The translations under genes and the position numbers were made by a program. From UBA2040 sp963977135 (lineage in GTDB: Bacteria; Bacteroidota; Bacteroidia; Flavobacteriales_D; Crocinitomicaceae): DNA of 64,000 nt. Shown piece by piece: positions 9,038 through 17,468 of this stretch (positions within the stretch are counted from its first letter, which is position 1; each line of letters opens with the position of its first letter). The DNA is taken from assembly GCA_963977135.1 (NCBI GenBank), contig CAXBNN010000001.1:434001-498000 (forward strand). Reading direction: 5' to 3'. The notes under the pieces are model-generated. The model was not told where the DNA came from. It was given only the letters and a program-made list of their open reading frames with translations, and searched no databases.

Positions 9038-9673
9038 TTAATCTCTGATCACAGTATAACCAGGATATTTTTTAGAGTCGAAAACGAATTTAGCATCTTC
9101 GATTGAAGGATTGCTTGTGAACTTTGACAAATTGTAAGTCATTGTCGTTCCATCCTTTGTTTTCATGATTGCTTTCTTCAATTCATTGTCTGCTTTTGAA
9201 ATGTATAAGATAACTGTGTGGTAATCTGATTTCGAAGCATTTTTTGGATACAAATAAATAACGTGACAAGCATCTCCACCTATAGTTTCCATTTTGTCAT
9301 AACGATTTTTGAATCCTGATTCCCAAATTGTTAGCAATTTCTTAGGATTCATTGATTCCTCATCATCAGTATCGGCATCAGATTCATAAACTGACTTCTC
9401 TTCTTTAACTACCGTCCAAGTCTTCATTCCGTTAGAAATGATTGTGTTGTCTCCATATGATGCGTAAAACTTTTTACCTTTTACCCAACCTTTTCCTGTT
9501 TCCGATTCATTTGTACCAGTAGAACTGTTTTTAATATTAGCTGTAAATTCTATGTAAAAAGAACTTTGGCTTTTCATTTTTGATGACAACTTGTCTAATA
9601 CCGCTTGAGCTTTTGCGTCTTGCCCGAATGCTGTGAAAGAGATTAGTCCGATTAATATGAATAAATATTTCAT
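9038..9673 (-). CDS. LolA-like outer-membrane lipoprotein carrier
   Basis: The mature part of this 211-residue protein fits the LolA fold: AQAVLDKLSSKMKS at the N-terminus, strands around GKGWVKGKKFYASY, an NGMKTWTVV strand and a late TMTYNLSKFTSNPSIEDAKFVFD segment. LolA proteins carry lipoproteins through the periplasm to the outer membrane. The N-terminus MKYLFILIGLISFTAFGQ is a signal peptide; the frame runs 18 codons further upstream, but the Met at 9673 is chosen for this reason. A short acidic stretch (ESDADTDDEES, about residues 100-110) is an insertion in the middle. The esterase gene ends 50 bases upstream. Confidence 0.8.
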   Translation of the reverse strand: MKYLFILIGLISFTAFGQDAKAQAVLDKLSSKMKSQSSFYIEFTANIKNSSTGTNESETGKGWVKGKKFYASYGDNTIISNGMKTWTVVKEEKSVYESDADTDDEESMNPKKLLTIWESGFKNRYDKMETIGGDACHVIYLYPKNASKSDYHTVILYISKADNELKKAIMKTKDGTTMTYNLSKFTSNPSIEDAKFVFDSKKYPGYTVIRD

Positions 9674-9723
9674 TATATGTTTTTTTAAAAGGTAAATGCA
9701 CAAACTATGCCAAACTACTATTT

Positions 9724-10353
9724 TCAAAAAAGATTTAAAATTTCGTTCAAAACTGAAATGTCAATATCATGACCACCAGCAAACTGAACTGTTTCATAAC
9801 CCAATTTCTTCTGCAAAGCTAGTACTTCTTTTTGATTTTTCTCGGTGAAATATTCATCCTCTTTTCCTAAAACAAAGAATTTCTGACCATTAAAATGGTT
9901 GATCTCTTCTTGAGATATGTCAGGAGGGAAGACGCTTCCCCAAAGAATCAAACCACTTATTGTATTGTTTTTTTGATAACAAAAACGTGAGGCGGTTGCC
10001 CCGCCTTGTGAGAATCCTAGTAAAACAATGGTCGAATAAGTGTCTGAATAACTTTCTAGTATCTGTTCTAAATAATTTTGATTGTCCAAAATATCACTTT
10101 CGCGTTCTTCTTTTGTCATCCAGGAACTACCAACGCGTCCAGCGCTCGCTTTCAGATAAAAACGATGAAGCCCTTCAGGCACTAAAACATCAAAGTCCTG
10201 ATGAATTTCTTCAAATTTTCTAGAAAAATACGTGCTCAAATGTCCATAGCCGTGCAAAGCAATTAAGAGTTTTGAATTTGTCTTTTTTTCAGATTTCAGA
10301 TGAATCAATCTGGCTGTTTTACTGACTTTGACCTGTATTTTTTCTACTAACAT
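9724..10353 (-). CDS. Alpha/beta hydrolase, carboxylesterase/phospholipase family
   Basis: This 209-residue cytosolic hydrolase has the complete triad: nucleophile Ser in GFSQGG (about residue 119), Asp in GKEDEYF, and His in GGHDI near the C-terminus. The LHGYG oxyanion segment stands near residue 35. Length and order fit the small dimeric esterase/lysophospholipase-like family. Substrate is unknown. It precedes the LolA-like gene on the same strand with 50 bases between them, so co-transcription is possible. Its start faces the divergent hypothetical gene at 10393, with only 39 bases between. Confidence 0.8.
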   Translation of the reverse strand: MLVEKIQVKVSKTARLIHLKSEKKTNSKLLIALHGYGHLSTYFSRKFEEIHQDFDVLVPEGLHRFYLKASAGRVGSSWMTKEERESDILDNQNYLEQILESYSDTYSTIVLLGFSQGGATASRFCYQKNNTISGLILWGSVFPPDISQEEINHFNGQKFFVLGKEDEYFTEKNQKEVLALQKKLGYETVQFAGGHDIDISVLNEILNLF

Positions 10354-10380
10354 TGGAACTATTTACCCTTCAAAATTAGT

Positions 10381-10388
10381 TATATTTG
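10381..10388 (+). promoter_or_regulatory. -7 box directly before the gene at 10393
   Basis: TATATTTG is a perfect TAnnTTTG match ending only four bases before the GTG start. A TTG at 10354-10356 lies 24 bases upstream, just beyond the usual spacing. Used as written, the mRNA would be leaderless or nearly so. Confidence 0.4.
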
Positions 10389-10392
10389 TTGG

Positions 10393-10932
10393 GTGAAACG
10401 TTTTGTGTCCATTCTATTTGTCTCTTTCCTGATATGGAACTACATAGGCTTTTTTGCATATTTCCAAATAGAGAAACAATCGGCTCAAAGGGAATTCAAA
10501 AGAAAATTAAAGCTTTCTGTTCCTAAGGATGAATTAAAAGACTTCATTTTTTCGCCAAAAGAAGCAAGAGAATTGGTTTGGCACAAAGCTCATGAGTTTG
10601 AATATCAAGGCGGAATGTTTGATATTGTTTATTCAGATACTTTGGCTAATGGGGATTTAATCTTCACTTGTATTTCGGATATTCAAGAAACTAAACTTTT
10701 TGAGAAATTGGGTGAATATGTTGCTTCAGATCTAAATACGAACAAGCATAAACCGCTTAAAAAGTTAAAGTTAAACCTAGAACAGCCTAGTATTTATTTA
10801 GATCGAAATGATTACGATTTACCGAATTTGATGCACTCTGACGAAAAAACGTCTCTTGGTATTTATCTCTATTCAATCAAACTAGGTGAATTAACTAAAG
10901 ATTCGCCACCGCCCCAATTTTTTACTTGTTAA
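10393..10932 (+). CDS. Hypothetical protein with one N-terminal membrane segment
   Basis: I do not recognise this 179-residue protein. The GTG start is the only available one before a stretch of about 75 residues without Met or another plausible start, and it directly precedes a hydrophobic segment (about residues 4-25, FVSILFVSFLIWNYIGFFAYF). The remainder is a soluble, Lys/Glu-rich domain, probably extracytoplasmic, ending in a proline-rich tail and a late Cys. It lies 70 bases upstream of the TonB receptor on the same strand with a palindrome between them. Small proteins of this shape next to TonB receptors can be accessory factors, but nothing in the sequence proves that. Confidence 0.65.
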   Translation: MKRFVSILFVSFLIWNYIGFFAYFQIEKQSAQREFKRKLKLSVPKDELKDFIFSPKEARELVWHKAHEFEYQGGMFDIVYSDTLANGDLIFTCISDIQETKLFEKLGEYVASDLNTNKHKPLKKLKLNLEQPSIYLDRNDYDLPNLMHSDEKTSLGIYLYSIKLGELTKDSPPPQFFTC

Positions 10933-10940
10933 TAAACACA

Positions 10941-10966
10941 GTCAAAGCAAAACATAGTGTTTTGAC
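10941..10966 (+). promoter_or_regulatory. Palindromic element upstream of the TonB receptor
   Basis: Two overlapping inverted repeats are visible: CAAAACA-TAG-TGTTTTG (10948-10964, perfect 7-bp arms) inside GTCAAA...TTTGAC (10941-10966). The element lies 8 bases after the upstream stop codon and 37 bases before the receptor start. It could be an operator or a weak terminator; only two to four T residues follow. Confidence 0.35.
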
Positions 10967-11002
10967 CTTTTAATAAGTTTAAAAAATTAATCAAATTATA
11001 AC

Positions 11003-13417
11003 ATGAAATATATAGTGATGGGACTTTTATGTCTCTTTATAGGTAATGGTATGGCTCAAACTTTGAAGGTTTATGATAAATCAAATCTTCAAGCTATTGA
11101 AAAAGCACAACTGTTGAACAATCAGCAAATAGAGACCCTTTTTATTACCGATGGAAAAGGTGAAGTGGAGATTTCGAAAATAGATATTTCAGGGGTTTTA
11201 ACGTTAAGACATCCGTTTTACATTTCTCAAACCTTCACTTTCGATCAGCTTAAGGAAATGAACTTTTCCGTTGGAATGATTGAAAAAATGAATGATTTGG
11301 ACGAAGTAGTAATTTCTGCCAGTCGATTTGAAGAGAAGAAAAAGGATGTGGTACAAAAAATCCAAGTGATTCGCTCTTCGGATTTAAAACAAATGAATCA
11401 AACGTCTACAGCTGATATGCTGGCGCAATCAGGAAATGTTTTTGTTCAAAAAAGTCAGCAAGGTGGAGGCTCACCAATAATACGTGGTTTTGAAACAAAT
11501 CGTGTTTTATTGGTCGTTGACGGAGTTCGGATGAACAATGCTATCTACCGCGGTGGACATTTACAAAACGTAATGACCATTGATAATTCCGTATTGGATA
11601 GAGTAGAAGTAGCATTTGGACCAAGTGCAGTTGTATACGGTTCTGACGCGCTTGGCGGTGTCATGCATTTTTATACTAAAGATCCTACTTTGTCATCAAC
11701 CGAAGAGCGATTGGAAAAAGCAAATGCATATGGTCGTTATTTCTCAGCGGCAAATGGGTATACTGCGCACGGAGATTTGTCTATTGCGAATCGTCGATTT
11801 GGTTCGTTGACCGCGTTTACGGTTTCACAATTTGGTGATTTGAAGCAAGGTACAAATCGTTCGAGCAAGTACCCAGATTTCGGAAAAAGACCATGGTACG
11901 TGGAACGAATCAATGGAGTAGATAGTATGATTCAAAATAAGGATCAGAATTTACAAGTAGGTTCGGGCTATGAACAATTGGATTTGATGCAAAAATTCAT
12001 GTATCAATCTTCTGAAAACGTGAAGCATACATTAAATTTTCAATACAGCACCACCAACGATGTTCCACGTTATGACCGTTTGACTCAGCAAAATGGTGTA
12101 AACCCGAAATACGCTGAATGGTATTATGGCCCACAAAGAAGATTGTTTTTGAGTTATAAAATGGATTTGACCAAGAAAACTAAAATGTACGACAACGCTC
12201 GTTTTATTTTTGGTTATCAAAACATTGAGGAAAGCAGAATGGACAGACGTTTCAAGAAAGATATTCTCAATCATCGAATAGAAAAATTGAATATCGCATC
12301 GACAAATTTAGACTTCGAAAAACAAATAGGAAAAAGCGAGTTTCGTTATGGAGTAGAAGGCTATACCAATTTGGTTAATTCTACTGCTTTTGCCGAAAAT
12401 ATCGTCCTGGACACAAGGACTCCTTTGGATACAAGATATCCTGATGGTGGCTCTCAAATGACAGGTTTAGCAGCTTATGCAACAAATACTTTAGAATTTG
12501 GAAAGACGAAAGGTCGATGGATTATGAACAGTGGTTTACGCTTTTCATATATAGATTTGATAGCAAAGTTTAAAGACCAAACTTTCTTTCCTTTTCCCTT
12601 TTCTTCAATTGAGCAACAGCATAGCAACTTGACGGGAAATCTTGGACTTGTTTTCAATCCAGGAAAAGGATTTAGAATTACTGGAAATTTCTCAACAGGT
12701 TTCCGAGCACCAAATGTGGACGATTTATCTAAAGTGTTCGAGTCGGTGCAAGGTACTGTTATCGTTCCTAATCCAAATTTGAAAGCTGAATACTCTTACA
12801 ATGGAGAACTAGGTATTTCGAAAACGTTCAAAAACAAGGTGACTCTTTCTGCATTAGGATATTACACGCAATTGAATAATTTGATTTACACTCAAAAAAG
12901 TCAGTTTAATGGTGCTGATTCCATAATTTACGATGGTCAATTGAGTCAAGTAATTTCTCCGACAAATGCGGGTTCAGCATTCATTTATGGACTCGAAGGC
13001 GGTCTAACCGGTAACATAACAAATTACCTTTCTGTTTTCGGGACTTTGAATTATACTTATGGAAGAATTAAAACTGACACGACGGATTATCCAATGGATC
13101 ACATTGCGCCGTTGTTTGGCCGATTTGGATTGACGTATTCTTTGAAGCGTTTTAAAGCTGAAGTATTTTCAAATTTTGCTGGAGCCAAGTTGTTGAAAGA
13201 TTACAATTTAATAGGCGAAGATAATTTTGCGTATGCAACACCAGATGGAATGCCAGCTTGGTACACCCTGAATTTAAGGTTGAATTACCAGTTCAATAAA
13301 TTGTTGGGGATGCAAGTAGCTTGTGAAAACATTCTCGATCAAAATTATCGTACGTTCGCATCAAATATTTCTGCTCCAGGCAGAAACTTTATAGTAACAT
13401 TGCGCTACAATTATTAG
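11003..13417 (+). CDS. TonB-dependent receptor, heme/hemoglobin type
   Basis: This 804-residue outer-membrane receptor has a signal peptide (MKYIVMGLLCLFIGNGMAQ), a short N-terminal extension, a TonB-box-like DEVVISASR segment at about 99-107, a plug domain with GGGSPIIRGFETNRVLLVVDG, and a 22-strand-type barrel ending in an aromatic residue after a FIVTLRYN strand. The plug motif followed by VRMNNAIYRGGHLQN and the barrel motif FRAPNVDDLSKVFE are typical of heme/hemoglobin receptors. The substrate call rests on these motifs; no heme-degradation gene lies nearby. A strong terminator follows. Fur control is expected for the family but I see no clear Fur box. Confidence 0.82.
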   Translation: MKYIVMGLLCLFIGNGMAQTLKVYDKSNLQAIEKAQLLNNQQIETLFITDGKGEVEISKIDISGVLTLRHPFYISQTFTFDQLKEMNFSVGMIEKMNDLDEVVISASRFEEKKKDVVQKIQVIRSSDLKQMNQTSTADMLAQSGNVFVQKSQQGGGSPIIRGFETNRVLLVVDGVRMNNAIYRGGHLQNVMTIDNSVLDRVEVAFGPSAVVYGSDALGGVMHFYTKDPTLSSTEERLEKANAYGRYFSAANGYTAHGDLSIANRRFGSLTAFTVSQFGDLKQGTNRSSKYPDFGKRPWYVERINGVDSMIQNKDQNLQVGSGYEQLDLMQKFMYQSSENVKHTLNFQYSTTNDVPRYDRLTQQNGVNPKYAEWYYGPQRRLFLSYKMDLTKKTKMYDNARFIFGYQNIEESRMDRRFKKDILNHRIEKLNIASTNLDFEKQIGKSEFRYGVEGYTNLVNSTAFAENIVLDTRTPLDTRYPDGGSQMTGLAAYATNTLEFGKTKGRWIMNSGLRFSYIDLIAKFKDQTFFPFPFSSIEQQHSNLTGNLGLVFNPGKGFRITGNFSTGFRAPNVDDLSKVFESVQGTVIVPNPNLKAEYSYNGELGISKTFKNKVTLSALGYYTQLNNLIYTQKSQFNGADSIIYDGQLSQVISPTNAGSAFIYGLEGGLTGNITNYLSVFGTLNYTYGRIKTDTTDYPMDHIAPLFGRFGLTYSLKRFKAEVFSNFAGAKLLKDYNLIGEDNFAYATPDGMPAWYTLNLRLNYQFNKLLGMQVACENILDQNYRTFASNISAPGRNFIVTLRYNY

Positions 13418-13436
13418 GGAAGAAAAACATTTGAAA

Positions 13437-13470
13437 TGGGGACGTGATCAATTCGCGTCCCTTTTTTTTT
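13437..13470 (+). terminator. Terminator of the TonB receptor gene
   Basis: A GGGACG / CGTCCC stem with an 11-base loop is followed by nine T residues, 21 bases after the stop codon. Confidence 0.9.
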
Positions 13471-13488
13471 ATGAAGCGTAGGGTTATA

Positions 13489-13619
13489 TATGTCACCCCG
13501 CTGGGGTTCTGTAAAAAAAGACAAACTGTTTGGATAGATTTATGTCGTCCCGATGGGACTGTGAAAGCGATCCCATTTTTTCTTAGATGCAATAGTCCCA
13601 TCGGGACGAAATGTATCTA
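13489..13619. repeat. REP-like palindromic repeat cluster
   Basis: Three related units lie here. Unit 1 (from 13489) reads TATGTCACCCCGCTGGGG, and unit 2 (from 13541) TATGTCGTCCCGATGGGAC, in direct orientation 52 bases apart. Unit 3 is the inverse copy: 13594-13619 is the reverse complement of 13535-13560 with 23 of 26 matching bases, around a 33-base spacer. Each unit holds a small GC-rich palindrome (CCCC-GCT-GGGG, GTCCC-GAT-GGGAC). The open frames on both strands here are products of the repeats, not genes. Similar GC-rich intergenic repeats are common in Bacteroidota chromosomes. Confidence 0.75.
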
Positions 13620-13698
13620 TAAAAAACTAAAAACAAACCAAAGTGCCAGAGGTACGGCATATCCGCTTCAAACTAAAAAACTGAAAAAATGAGTGAAT

Positions 13699-14838
13699 CT
13701 AAACCAAAGCTCCTTGGTAAATCTCTTTCAAAACATTTACCGTAAAATCTATTTCTTCTTTCGTCGTATAACGTGAGAAAGAAAAACGTGCATTAGGTTT
13801 ATCTAATGGTGCATTAATTCCTGCCAAAACGTGCGAACCTTGAACAGCTCCCGATGAACAAGCACTTCCGCCACTGCAGGCAATTCCTTTTAAATCTAAA
13901 GTGAAAAGCAACAAACCAGATTTTTCTGTTTTCGGTAAGCAAACATTCAGAACCGTATATAAACTTTTTTCAGGATCTATTTCGCCATGAAATTCGACAT
14001 CTGGAATTTCTTTCTTAAGTGAAGCGATCATGTGATTCTTTAATTCTTGAACATATTTTTGATGTTCTTCAACATCTTCGTATGCCAAATCAAAAGCTTT
14101 CGATAAACCTACAATTCCACTTGTGTTTTCTGTTCCTCCACGTAAGCCACGTTCTTGAGCTCCGCCGTGAATCATGGAGTGAATCTTTACGTTTTTGTTG
14201 ATGTATAAAAAACCAACACCTTTTGGCCCGTGAAATTTATGCGCTGCACAGGTTAGAAAATCTATATCCAATTCCTTCAAATTGAAGGAATAATGTCCCA
14301 TCGTTTGAACCGTATCAGAATGAAAGTAGGCTCCATTTTCGCGACATATTTTTGAAACTTCACTTATAGGCAAAAGAGTCGCAATTTCGTTGTTGGCGTG
14401 CATGAGCGACACCAAAGTCTTTTTACCGTCAGAAAGTGTTGATTTTAAATCATTTAAATCTATATTTCCTTTATCGTCAATATTTACATAAACAACTTCG
14501 ACATTTTTTGATTTGCTTGCAGCCAAAGCAGTGTGGCCAACGGCATGATGTTCAATCGTTGAAGTAACAATTCTTGTAATATGCAAAGAATCAATCGCTT
14601 CCATGATAGCCATGTTGTCAGCTTCTGTTCCCCCAGAGGTGAAAATTATTTCGCTCGGCTGACAATTTAGATGTTTGGCTATATTCCTTCTAGATGTTTC
14701 TAAATGCGCTTTGACTTGTCTTCCGAAAAAGTGCGAGGACGATGGGTTTCCAAAACCTTCTTTGAGAATTGGAATCATTGCTTCAATTACTTCAGGGGCT
14801 ACAGGTGTTGTTGCTGCATTATCTAAATAAACGTGCAT
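13699..14838 (-). CDS. Cysteine desulfurase, NifS/IscS-like
   Basis: This 379-residue PLP enzyme removes sulfur from cysteine for Fe-S clusters or tRNA thiolation. Seen: MHVYLDNAATTP at the start, TSGGTEADN at 68-75, HHAVGH near 97-102, the PLP-binding Lys in CAAHKFHGPKG (about residue 201), GGTENTSG, and the active-site Cys in GGSACSSG (about 327). The open frame runs ten codons further upstream, but the Met at 14838 matches the family start. No IscU or SufBCD genes are adjacent, so which assembly system it serves is unknown. The next gene on this strand ends 44 bases upstream. Confidence 0.92.
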   Translation of the reverse strand: MHVYLDNAATTPVAPEVIEAMIPILKEGFGNPSSSHFFGRQVKAHLETSRRNIAKHLNCQPSEIIFTSGGTEADNMAIMEAIDSLHITRIVTSTIEHHAVGHTALAASKSKNVEVVYVNIDDKGNIDLNDLKSTLSDGKKTLVSLMHANNEIATLLPISEVSKICRENGAYFHSDTVQTMGHYSFNLKELDIDFLTCAAHKFHGPKGVGFLYINKNVKIHSMIHGGAQERGLRGGTENTSGIVGLSKAFDLAYEDVEEHQKYVQELKNHMIASLKKEIPDVEFHGEIDPEKSLYTVLNVCLPKTEKSGLLLFTLDLKGIACSGGSACSSGAVQGSHVLAGINAPLDKPNARFSFSRYTTKEEIDFTVNVLKEIYQGALV

Positions 14839-14882
14839 GGAAAAATTATTTTTCACAAAGATAGTCAAAAGGGAAGATTCCC

Positions 14883-15404
14883 TTATTCTTTGCCTAGAAT
14901 TCTACGAAAATCTTCTTGTCCTGGTGGAATATCCTTGAGATTATTGAGTAGGAAAATTGCTCTGTCCAATCGTTTTTCAGAAGCTTTTACTTGTAAAGTA
15001 TAATAAAGCATATAACGCTGTATGCCTTTTTTCAAGGCTTGAAATCTTTCTTTAGCTTCTCTATCGGAATTCAAAACTTCTTCAAATTCTTCGGCCATTT
15101 CCATTCCATATTCCGAATCGTCTGGCAAAAGAGAAACGCTCACTTTTTCTCCAAAATGAACGTTCAATTTTTTCATTCGAGCAGCCGAAACAGTAATATA
15201 GCCTTCACCATCACCAAGAGCAACAATTCCACCTTGCCATTTGACTTGACTGTTAACCTCAATCCAAATCCGTTGGTTGTATTTGCCACGTTCAAACTTT
15301 CCTTTGAGTAAAGCCATCGTTTCCAAGGTTAAACATACGTAATGAAGGTTTAAATCCTTCTTATGATGTATTTTGCTTTTGAATTGGATCGCTTCATTTC
15401 CCAT
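14883..15404 (-). CDS. YdeI/OmpD-associated family protein (DUF1905 + OmdA)
   Basis: The 173-residue protein combines an N-terminal DUF1905 beta-barrel-like domain (about 30-105; KGKFERGKYNQRIWIEV through GEKVSVSLLPDDSEYG) with a C-terminal helical OmdA-type domain (about 110-173; FQALKKGIQRYMLYYTLQVKASEKR, ending in ILGKE). Such proteins are annotated as bacteriocin-protection or OmpD-associated, but the molecular function is not established. It is cytosolic: no signal peptide. It lies between the vWA gene (9 bases upstream, same strand) and cysteine desulfurase and may share a transcript with both. Confidence 0.75.
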   Translation of the reverse strand: MGNEAIQFKSKIHHKKDLNLHYVCLTLETMALLKGKFERGKYNQRIWIEVNSQVKWQGGIVALGDGEGYITVSAARMKKLNVHFGEKVSVSLLPDDSEYGMEMAEEFEEVLNSDREAKERFQALKKGIQRYMLYYTLQVKASEKRLDRAIFLLNNLKDIPPGQEDFRRILGKE

Positions 15405-15413
15405 AGGATGAAT

Positions 15414-16556
15414 TTAGTTCACCACTTTCGTATATCCAACTTTCTCAGCTTTGATTTTGATGCATTTGTTCACAGAAGTTCCAAAATCATCCTCAACCTC
15501 AGCGCCTTTTTTCAGTCGTTCTTCTTGAAGGAATTTGTCTCTCTCGATTGCTAATTCAGCTACTTGTTTCTGATATTCTTTTCGTTGAGCAGATTTTTTC
15601 ACAACGAGTTCCTTTTTTTGATTGACTGTTAAACCTTTAAATTCAGTAGGTAATTCTTCATCCTTCATTTTTGCGAAATCTACCTTGTTTTTTTCAAAAG
15701 CATCAATTAAATCCCACGAAGAATTATTGTAGTTGTCATTGGATTTTGAGATACAACGTTCTGCTTTGCTCGCTGGCGAAAGGCTTTCTGCATTTTTATC
15801 CTGAACAAATTGTAGTTCTTTTCTTTCTATTCCAAGCGAACCATATCCAAAATAGGTCTTGTTTATTGAATCGTTTAATGCGTTCAAACTATCGTCAAAG
15901 GGAGTAGGGATGTATTGAATGCTTTTATCGGAATCGATATGAAAATAATCTCCACCAGCTAATTGAGCGCCGTCATACCAGAAATGTTTAACTCCAATTT
16001 CATAATCACCACAATGTATGGTATTGACGAATATTTCTCGACTTAAAGCATCGGGACAGATCTTTTTGTAATCAATCGGACCTTGATTGAAGGGTTCATT
16101 TCCGGCGATATAAATCATTCTTAAATCTTCTGAAGATGTCGACCATTTTAATTCCTTTAAAGCGCTGGAGATTACGGCTGCACAATATTCTGAGCCGCCA
16201 TTAGTGGTAATGGAGAAAAGTTGTTCGGATATTAAATCCAGATCGTTACTCAACGGAACCAGTTGTTTAATGTAATTCTCTTTGCTTGGATGGCCGTCAT
16301 TTCCGTAAGAATACAAGGCAATTTCTATAGAAGGTGTAGTTCCTTCATATCGCATTGTTGTTAATTCATTGACGATGCTCCAAATTCGAGCTTTGGCTTG
16401 TGATAAAAGCCCATCCATACTACCTGAAGCATCAAACAAAATAGCCATTTGAATTTTACGTTGATTCGTTGGTAATTGCTGATTTGCATTGTCTTGTGCA
16501 AATATTCCAGAAGTTGCAATTCCAACTAAAACTAGGGATACAAATATTTTTTTCAT
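15414..16556 (-). CDS. Secreted von Willebrand factor A domain protein
   Basis: The 380-residue protein has a signal peptide (MKKIFVSLVLVGIATSGIFAQ) and a vWA domain (about 36-240) with an intact MIDAS motif DASGSM at about 42-47. Downstream come an acidic/charged helical region and a KKELVVKKSAQRKEYQKQ stretch that looks coiled. vWA domains bind protein partners through a divalent metal, so an extracytoplasmic adhesion or scaffolding role is plausible. The Met at 16556 is chosen because the signal peptide begins there, eight codons inside the longest frame. The gene is divergent from the beta-lactamase gene. Confidence 0.78.
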   Translation of the reverse strand: MKKIFVSLVLVGIATSGIFAQDNANQQLPTNQRKIQMAILFDASGSMDGLLSQAKARIWSIVNELTTMRYEGTTPSIEIALYSYGNDGHPSKENYIKQLVPLSNDLDLISEQLFSITTNGGSEYCAAVISSALKELKWSTSSEDLRMIYIAGNEPFNQGPIDYKKICPDALSREIFVNTIHCGDYEIGVKHFWYDGAQLAGGDYFHIDSDKSIQYIPTPFDDSLNALNDSINKTYFGYGSLGIERKELQFVQDKNAESLSPASKAERCISKSNDNYNNSSWDLIDAFEKNKVDFAKMKDEELPTEFKGLTVNQKKELVVKKSAQRKEYQKQVAELAIERDKFLQEERLKKGAEVEDDFGTSVNKCIKIKAEKVGYTKVVN

Positions 16557-16586
16557 GGTCACTTTTTTCTTGCTGTACAACTAGAT

Positions 16587-16615
16587 TTGGAAATGGTTCA
16601 AAAATGCTATCTTCG
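16587..16615 (+). promoter_or_regulatory. Probable promoter of the class D beta-lactamase gene
   Basis: TTG at 16587-16589, an 18-base spacer and TATCTTCG at 16608-16615 (one base off TAnnTTTG) lie 17 bases before the start codon. Confidence 0.45.
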
Positions 16616-16632
16616 CAAGCAAAAACTTTCAT

Positions 16633-17466
16633 ATGCGTTTAACATTATTCTTGCTTTTATTAGCTATTCTGAGCTCTTGTTTTCTTTCAAAAAAAATCCC
16701 TAATACATATACGAGAAAAGATGAGCCAGTAAAATTTCAAAGAATTGATTTGAAAGATTTATTTGAAGGGCAGAATTTGTACGGGCAAATATTGATTTAT
16801 GATGAAAGTAGCAACCAATATACAAGCAGCGATTTTGAGGTAGCAAAAACGAAATTTAGCCCAGCCTCAACATTTAAAATTCCAAACACAATTGTTGGAT
16901 TGGAATCAGGACTATACGCCGAAAATTCGATTTTCAAATATGATGGTGAGAAACGTATGCTAGAAGCTTGGGAAAAGGATTTGACTTTCCGTGAGGCTTT
17001 TCAGGAATCTTGTGTGCCTTGTTATCAGGAACTTGCAAGAAAAGTTGGAGTTAATCAAATGAGAACGATTTTGGACAGTATGAAATATCCAGGAATGGAT
17101 TTCGATAATACGAATTTGGATAAATTTTGGTTGGCAGGTGAATCTGCAATTTCTCCCTTAGAGCAAGTTGATTTTCTAAGAAGGTTAATGACAAAGCAAT
17201 TCCCGTTAAAGGACGGTACTTTAAAGTCTTTGAAAAACATCATGGCTGTTGATACAACAGAAAATGGAATTATGTACGCAAAAACGGGCTTCGGTGATAA
17301 TGAAGGTAAAGACTTAGGCTGGTACATTGGATATATACAAAAACCCAAAAATCGTATTTACTTCGCCACTTTGATTCGCCCAATCACGGACTATGATCAA
17401 GGTGTTTTCTTAGCCGAAAGAAAAACATTGACTTTTAATGTATTACGTACGTTAGGTTTTTGGTAG
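16633..17466 (+). CDS. Class D (OXA-type) beta-lactamase-like lipoprotein
   Basis: The 277-residue protein has every class D landmark: catalytic Ser79-Thr-Phe-Lys82 (STFK; the Lys is carbamylated in this class), Ser126-Cys-Val128 (SxV), an FDN tripeptide at 157-159 where OXA enzymes have YGN, FWL at 165-167, ISPLEQ at 173-178, Lys217-Thr-Gly219 and GWYIGY at 229-234. The N-terminus is a lipoprotein signal (ILSSC, Cys16), so the enzyme is probably membrane-anchored in the periplasm or outer membrane. No mobile element lies next to it, so it looks chromosomal and intrinsic. Spectrum cannot be read from sequence; a sensor-domain ancestor (BlaR-like) is unlikely because there is no membrane-sensor part. 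Confidence 0.88.
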   Translation: MRLTLFLLLLAILSSCFLSKKIPNTYTRKDEPVKFQRIDLKDLFEGQNLYGQILIYDESSNQYTSSDFEVAKTKFSPASTFKIPNTIVGLESGLYAENSIFKYDGEKRMLEAWEKDLTFREAFQESCVPCYQELARKVGVNQMRTILDSMKYPGMDFDNTNLDKFWLAGESAISPLEQVDFLRRLMTKQFPLKDGTLKSLKNIMAVDTTENGIMYAKTGFGDNEGKDLGWYIGYIQKPKNRIYFATLIRPITDYDQGVFLAERKTLTFNVLRTLGFW

Positions 17467-17468
17467 AA

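Noticed and set aside
13389..13692. Open frames of 70 and 82 codons on both strands after the TonB receptor
   Set aside because: They run through a terminator and the palindromic repeat cluster, have no family resemblance and owe their existence to the repeats.
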